From Phycisphaeraceae bacterium (lineage in GTDB: Bacteria > Planctomycetota > Phycisphaerae > Phycisphaerales > Zrk34): DNA of 10,610 nt. How positions within the stretch are numbered: the first letter of the stretch is position 1; every line of letters starts with the position of its first letter. Positions 6,283 to 10,610 of the stretch are shown piece after piece. The notes under the pieces are model-generated. The model was not told where the DNA came from. It was given only the letters and a program-made list of their open reading frames with translations, and searched no databases. The stretch spans positions 1 to 10,610 of the forward strand of contig JANQJT010000129.1 in NCBI GenBank assembly GCA_028281485.1, in the 5' to 3' direction. Position numbers and translations under genes: made by a program.

Positions 6283-7272
6283 CTAGCTCCGCCAACTCAG
6301 CAGCGTCCGCATGTAATTCGCGCGGTGGTACGCCGACGGGTCGGGGCAGTGAGTCATGCTCATGCTACCACGAAGCTCATCCAGCGAGTGGTACTCGTTG
6401 GTCTCCAGCCACTGCGAGAGGTCCCCGCGGACCTGACTCAGCAGCGTCGGGCCCTTGATCAGCAGCGCCGAAACCATCTGCGCCACGTCCGCACCGGCCA
6501 TCAACACCTTCACCGCGTCCAGCGCGCTGCCGATACCGCCGCTCGCCGCCAGCGAACAGCTCACGCGGTCGTGCAACACACCCAGCCAACGCATCCGCAT
6601 CGGCAGGTCCCCCAGACCCACCGGCGACACGCGGATCATCTCCAGCTCATCCAGGTCGATGTCCGGCTGATACAGGCGGTTGAACAACACCAGCCCGTCC
6701 ACGCCCGCGTTCACCAGCTGCGTCGCAAAGTGTGCCAGCGACGTGTAGTACGGCGCCAGCTTCACCGTCACCGGGATCGGCAACGCGCTCTTGACCTCAC
6801 GCACGATGCCGACGGCGCGGGCCTCGATCGTGTTCGAGTCTTCCAGGCTGGTGGTGACCGGGTCGTAGATGTTCAGCTCCAGCGCATCGGCGCCGGCCTG
6901 CGCAATAAGCTGGGCGTACTCCAGCCAGCCGCCGCGCGTCGTGCCGTTCAACGAGCCGATCACCTTCATGCCGACCGACTCTTTGATCCGGCGGATCTGA
7001 TCGAGATACTGATCCGGACCCATCGAAAACTGATCCGGCTCGGGCAGGTAGCTCAGCGCCTCACCCGACGATTCGCTCGTGTATTCCATCGCCGCGTACG
7101 TGCGCATCTGTTCGCTGACGATCTGTTCCTCAAACAGCGAGTGCATGACAATCGCCGGGGCCCCCTGATCCTCCAGACGCTTGACCAGGTCGAGGTCCGC
7201 CGTCTGCGGCGACGCGCCGGGGATGATCGGGTGAGCCAACTCCATGCCGAGGTAATTGGTTGTCAGGTCCAT
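6283..7272 (-). CDS. Dihydroorotate dehydrogenase-like flavoprotein, PFOR-associated
   Basis: A 329-residue TIM-barrel protein of the class 1 dihydroorotate dehydrogenase superfamily. N-terminal LGMELAHPIIPGASP (8-22), MKVIGSLNG (102-110), VTVKLAPYYTS (168-178, a lysine at the usual FMN position), GLVLFNRLYQPD (193-204) and the phosphate-binding AASGGIGSALDAVKVLMAGAD (242-262) indicate FMN binding. Where true DHODHs have an N-x-S-C/S-P-N loop bearing the catalytic base, this protein has ELNIYDP (132-138), with neither Cys nor Ser. It is therefore unlikely to oxidise dihydroorotate and should not be named pyrD. Such DHODH-like proteins are, to my recollection, often found beside nifJ, suggesting a redox role tied to pyruvate oxidation; this is an inference. 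The start has a GGAG site seven bases upstream and lies 35 bases after the nifJ stop, so the two are probably co-transcribed. A terminator follows directly. Confidence 0.88.
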   Translation of the reverse strand: MDLTTNYLGMELAHPIIPGASPQTADLDLVKRLEDQGAPAIVMHSLFEEQIVSEQMRTYAAMEYTSESSGEALSYLPEPDQFSMGPDQYLDQIRRIKESVGMKVIGSLNGTTRGGWLEYAQLIAQAGADALELNIYDPVTTSLEDSNTIEARAVGIVREVKSALPIPVTVKLAPYYTSLAHFATQLVNAGVDGLVLFNRLYQPDIDLDELEMIRVSPVGLGDLPMRMRWLGVLHDRVSCSLAASGGIGSALDAVKVLMAGADVAQMVSALLIKGPTLLSQVRGDLSQWLETNEYHSLDELRGSMSMTHCPDPSAYHRANYMRTLLSWRS

Positions 7273-7279
7273 CGTGCCT

Positions 7280-7283
7280 CTCC
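7280..7283 (-). promoter_or_regulatory. Ribosome binding site of the DHODH-like gene
   Basis: GGAG within GGAGAGG on the - strand, seven bases before the ATG at 7272, in the 35-base gap after nifJ. It supports the start and co-translation from the nifJ message. Confidence 0.6.
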
Positions 7284-7307
7284 GTGGGCTTCGCGAGCGT
7301 ACCCGCT

Positions 7308-10300
7308 TTAGTTTTCTTTTCCGTTTCCGCCGCTCTTGCCGCCGCCGACCGCGGCGTACGTCAGTTCACTGAGCTGCTTGTACATCCCCACGCGACGCTC
7401 GGCGAACTTCTCCGCCGCCTCGCTGAGACGCTGGAAGCGATCGCGGTTGATCTTCTCGACCATCGCGAACCGCGTCTCGTTCTGCATGTATTCACGCACC
7501 GACGCCTTGCCGGGCTTGGAGTCCAGCTGCAGCGGCGGCTTGCCCTGCTCGATCAGTCGCGGATCGAAGCGGTACAGCGGCCACACGCCCGAGTCGACCG
7601 CCAGCTTCTGTTGCGACAGGCCGTGGCTCAGGTCGTAGCCGTGCGCGATGCAGTGGCTGTAGGCGATGATCAGCGACGGGCCGGGATACGCGTCGGCTTC
7701 CAGGAACGTCTGCACCGTGTGGTTGTCCTTGGCGCCCATCGCGATCGACGCGACGTACGCGTGGCCGTAGCTCATCGCCATCAGGCCCAGGTCCTTCTTG
7801 TTCACCGTCTTGCCGCTGGCCGCGAACTTCGCCGCCGCGCCGACCGGGGTCGACTTGCTCGCCTGGCCGCCGGTGTTCGAATAGACCTCCGTGTCGAGCA
7901 CCAGGATGTTTACGTCCCGACCGCTCGCCAGCACGTGGTCCAACCCGCCGTAGCCGATGTCGTACGCCCAACCGTCGCCGCCCATCAGCCACACGCTCTT
8001 GCGGATCAGGTAATCAGCGATCTCTTCGAGCTGACGCGCCTCGGGCCGATCGATGTTCGGCAGACGACGCTTCAACTCATCCAGCGCCTCGCGCTGCTGG
8101 GCGATGCCCGCCTCGCTGTACTTGTCCGCCGTCATCAGGGTCGTGACCAGCTGATCGCTGATCTCGCCCGACAGCGCCTTGAGCAGATCGAACGCCGTGT
8201 CGGTGTGTGTGTCCACCGCCAGACGCATGCCGAACCCGAACTCCGCGTTGTCCTCGAACAGCGAGTTCGACCACGAAGGCCCGCGGCCGTTCTTGTCCAC
8301 GCAGTACGGCGTGGTCGGCAGGTTGCCGCCGTAGATCGACGAACAACCCGTGGCGTTGGCGATCATCGTCCGGTCGCCGAACAGCTGCGTCATCAGCTTC
8401 ACGTAAGGCGTCTCGCCGCAACCGGCACACGCGCCCGAATACTCAAACAACGGCTGCAGGAACTGCGAGCCCTTCGTATCAAACCGCTGGATCGACGTCC
8501 GCTCGACGTCCGGGATGTCCAGGAAGAAGTCGTAGTTCGCCTTCTCCACGTCCTTCACGTCCAGGTGCGCCTGCATGTTGATGGCCTTGAGCTTCGGCTC
8601 GGCCTTGTTCTTCGCCGGGCACACCTGCACACACAGCCGGCATCCCGTGCAATCCTCCGGGGCCACCTGGATCGTGTACCGGCTGCCCTTGAAGTCCGGC
8701 GCCTTGTAGGGCACCGAGCGGAACGTCTCGGGCGCGTCCTTCAATTCATCTTCGTTGTAAACCTTCGCTCGGATCGCCGCGTGCGGACAGACGAACGCGC
8801 ACTTGTTGCACTGGATACACACCGCCGGGTCCCACACCGGCACCTCGTCGGCGATGTTGCGCTTCTCGTACTGCGTCGTGGCCGTCTCCCACGTCCCGTC
8901 GACCGGCATCGCGCTGACCGGCAGCAGGTCGCCCTGCCCGCTCATCATCATCGCGTTGACCTGCTTGAACAGGTCCGGCGCCTCCGGCGAACAGATCGGC
9001 ACCCGGCACACGTCCGTCGACGCGCTCGCGGGCACGGTCACCTCGTGCAGGTTCGCCAGCGACTGGTCCACCGCCGCGAAGTTCCGTCGGACGATCTCCT
9101 CGCCCTTCTTGCTGTAGGTCTTCTCGATCGCGTCCTTGATCTTCGCGATCGCCTCGTCACGCTCCAGCACGCCGGAGATCGCAAAGAAACAGGTCTGCAT
9201 GATCGTGTTCGTGCGCCGGCCCATGCCCGTCTCACGGGCGACCGCGTACGCGTCGATCACGTAGAACTTCAGCTTCTTGGCGATGATCGTCTCCTGCATC
9301 TCCCGGGGCAGCTTGTCCCACACCTCGTCGGTGCCGTACGGGGAGTTCAGCAGGAACGTCGCGCCCTCACGCGCCTTGTCCAGCATCTCGTAGCGATCGA
9401 CGAACGCCCACTGGCTGCACGCCACGAAGTCGGCCTCGCTGATCAGGTAGATCGACTGGATCGGACGCGGCCCGAATCGCAGGTGGCTGACCGTCATCGC
9501 GCCCGACTTCTTCGAGTCGTACACGAAGTAGCCCTGGGCGTAGTTGTCCGTCCCCTCGCCGATGATCTTGATCGAGTTCTTGTTCGCCCCCACCGTGCCG
9601 TCAGCGCCCAGCCCGTAGAACAGGCAGCGCGTCACGTCGTCCTTCTCGATCGTGTACGCCGGGTCGTAGTCCAGCGACAGCTTCGTCACATCATCATTGA
9701 TACCCACCGTGAAGTGCGGCTTGGACGCGTCCTTACCCAGCTCGTCGTACACGGCCTTGACCATCGCCGGCGTGAACTCCTTGCTGCTCAGCCCGTAACG
9801 CCCGCCGATCACCTTCGGCCGCGTCGCCAGGTCTAGCGAACCGTTCGCCTCGCTCTCCATCAGCGCGCCGACCACGTCCAGGTACAGCGGCTCGCCCACG
9901 CTGCCGCTCTCCTTCGTGCGGTCCAGCACGGCGACGCTCTTCACCGTCTTCGGCAGCGCCCCGATGAACTCGGCGACCGGGAACGGCCGGTACATGCGGA
10001 TCTTCACCACGCCGACCTTCTCACCGGCGCCATTCAACGCCGCCGCCGTTTCCTCAGCCGTCTCAGCGCCACTGCCCATCAGCACGACCACACGCTCGGC
10101 GTCCTCGGCTCCGGCGTACTCAACCAGCTGGTACCGGCGACCCGTCAGCTCGGCGAAGCGATCCATCACGCCCTGCGTGATCGCGCCGGTCTCGAGGTAA
10201 AACGGGTTGGCCGCCTCACACGCCTGGAAGTACGTGTCGGGGTTCTGAGCCGTGCCACGCAGCTTCGGGCGGTCCGGCGTCAACGCGCGGTCACGATGGC

Positions 10301-10610
10301 CCTGCACCGCCGCACCATTCAACAGACCCAGCAGGACCTCGTCGCTCAGCGACACGATCTTCTGGACCTCGTGGCTTGTACGGAAACCGTCAAAGAAGTG
10401 CATGAACGGCACGCGGCTCTCAAACGTCGCCGCCTGGCTGATCGCCGCCATGTCCTGCGCCTCTTGCACGCTGTTCGACGCCAGCATCGCAAAGCCCGTC
10501 TGACGACAAGACATCACGTCGCAGTGGTCGCCGAAGATCGACAGCGCGTGCTTCGCCAGCGAACGCGCCGCCACGTGCATGCAGAACGACGTCAGCTCGC
10601 CCGCGATCTT
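7308..10610 (-). CDS. nifJ: Pyruvate:ferredoxin (flavodoxin) oxidoreductase, N-terminus outside window
   Basis: Decarboxylates pyruvate with CoA to acetyl-CoA and CO2, passing two electrons to ferredoxin or flavodoxin. The window holds 1100 residues of a single-chain PFOR; the frame runs off the right edge (KIAGELTSFC before the Met at 10580), so about 100 N-terminal residues are missing. Domains in order: the end of the pyruvate-binding domain (HVAARSLAKHALSIFGDHCDVM, MHFFDGFRTSHEVQKI); the transketolase-C-like domain (VVVLMGSGAETAEE); the gamma domain (GLGADGTVGANKNSIKIIG, NYAQGYFVYDSKKSG); two [4Fe-4S] ferredoxin motifs, CIQCNKCAFVCP (about 8783-8819) and CTGCRLCVQVCP (about 8619-8658); and the TPP domain. 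Proximal-cluster cysteines are at 8429 and 8420 (CAGC), 8345 (GCSS) and 7652 (SHCIAHG), and the TPP motif GDGWAYDIGYGG is near 7945-7980. All expected ligands are present. It ends with TAA and is followed by the DHODH-like gene. Confidence 0.97.
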   Translation of the reverse strand, partial: KIAGELTSFCMHVAARSLAKHALSIFGDHCDVMSCRQTGFAMLASNSVQEAQDMAAISQAATFESRVPFMHFFDGFRTSHEVQKIVSLSDEVLLGLLNGAAVQGHRDRALTPDRPKLRGTAQNPDTYFQACEAANPFYLETGAITQGVMDRFAELTGRRYQLVEYAGAEDAERVVVLMGSGAETAEETAAALNGAGEKVGVVKIRMYRPFPVAEFIGALPKTVKSVAVLDRTKESGSVGEPLYLDVVGALMESEANGSLDLATRPKVIGGRYGLSSKEFTPAMVKAVYDELGKDASKPHFTVGINDDVTKLSLDYDPAYTIEKDDVTRCLFYGLGADGTVGANKNSIKIIGEGTDNYAQGYFVYDSKKSGAMTVSHLRFGPRPIQSIYLISEADFVACSQWAFVDRYEMLDKAREGATFLLNSPYGTDEVWDKLPREMQETIIAKKLKFYVIDAYAVARETGMGRRTNTIMQTCFFAISGVLERDEAIAKIKDAIEKTYSKKGEEIVRRNFAAVDQSLANLHEVTVPASASTDVCRVPICSPEAPDLFKQVNAMMMSGQGDLLPVSAMPVDGTWETATTQYEKRNIADEVPVWDPAVCIQCNKCAFVCPHAAIRAKVYNEDELKDAPETFRSVPYKAPDFKGSRYTIQVAPEDCTGCRLCVQVCPAKNKAEPKLKAINMQAHLDVKDVEKANYDFFLDIPDVERTSIQRFDTKGSQFLQPLFEYSGACAGCGETPYVKLMTQLFGDRTMIANATGCSSIYGGNLPTTPYCVDKNGRGPSWSNSLFEDNAEFGFGMRLAVDTHTDTAFDLLKALSGEISDQLVTTLMTADKYSEAGIAQQREALDELKRRLPNIDRPEARQLEEIADYLIRKSVWLMGGDGWAYDIGYGGLDHVLASGRDVNILVLDTEVYSNTGGQASKSTPVGAAAKFAASGKTVNKKDLGLMAMSYGHAYVASIAMGAKDNHTVQTFLEADAYPGPSLIIAYSHCIAHGYDLSHGLSQQKLAVDSGVWPLYRFDPRLIEQGKPPLQLDSKPGKASVREYMQNETRFAMVEKINRDRFQRLSEAAEKFAERRVGMYKQLSELTYAAVGGGKSGGNGKEN

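Noticed and set aside
4796..6286. A 496-residue open frame on the + strand
   Set aside because: It mirrors the porin gene almost exactly, which has a signal peptide and barrel motifs. The + strand product looks like a compositional artefact.
6206..6295. N-terminal extension of the porin from an ATG at 6295
   Set aside because: The extra 30 residues would be read through the intrinsic terminator and the end of the DHODH-like gene, and they precede a complete signal peptide that has its own ribosome site.
6283..7272. Naming the DHODH-like gene pyrD
   Set aside because: The catalytic Cys/Ser loop is missing and the gene context is pyruvate oxidation, not pyrimidine synthesis.
7260..9836. An 858-residue open frame on the + strand
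   Set aside because: It is antisense to nifJ, rich in Arg, His, Val and Leu, and has no motifs. It is a shadow of the opposite strand.
7308..10610. Nitrogen-fixation role suggested by the nifJ name
   Set aside because: No other nif gene is in the window, and PFOR serves general pyruvate metabolism in many anaerobes and facultative bacteria.

Overview
This GC-rich window comes from a Gram-negative-type bacterium. An outer-membrane porin with a signal peptide and a C-terminal phenylalanine shows that the cell has an outer membrane. The gene set (PFOR with a DHODH-like partner, an OFA transporter and an OprP-like porin) and the compact GC-rich style suggest Planctomycetota, perhaps Phycisphaerae. 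That placement is an inference, not a proven assignment.

Layout. At the left edge on the + strand lies the C-terminal end of a GNAT acetyltransferase (2-241). Its stop codon overlaps a near-consensus sigma70-type promoter (238-267). This promoter sits directly in front of a membrane-anchored C39-like cysteine peptidase gene (277-981), which is interrupted by one in-frame TAA at codon 76. Everything from 1068 to the right edge is read from the - strand. In transcription order it comprises: pyruvate:ferredoxin (flavodoxin) oxidoreductase nifJ (10610-7308, N-terminus outside the window); a dihydroorotate-dehydrogenase-like flavoprotein (7272-6283); a strong intrinsic terminator (6272-6249); a phosphate-selective-type porin (6205-4799); an OFA-family MFS transporter (4752-3187); acetyl-CoA synthetase acs (3116-1155); and a second strong terminator (1095-1068).

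How the genes fit together. The - strand holds two transcription units. The first (nifJ plus the DHODH-like gene) converts pyruvate to acetyl-CoA with reduction of ferredoxin or flavodoxin. The second (porin, OFA transporter, acs) reads as an uptake and activation module. A small carboxylate such as acetate would cross the outer membrane through the porin and the inner membrane through the OFA carrier, and Acs would activate it to acetyl-CoA. Both units therefore feed the acetyl-CoA pool. The GNAT fragment facing acs resembles the acetyltransferase domain of Pat-type protein acetyltransferases, and Acs keeps the C-terminal lysine (K613) that such enzymes acetylate in other bacteria. A regulatory link is plausible but unproven.

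No RNA gene, CRISPR array, insertion sequence or phage gene was seen. Most of the window is ordinary central metabolism. The features most worth checking are the interrupted C39-like gene with its leaderless-looking promoter, the OFA transporter with an extra membrane-spanning insertion, and the DHODH-like protein without the usual catalytic loop.
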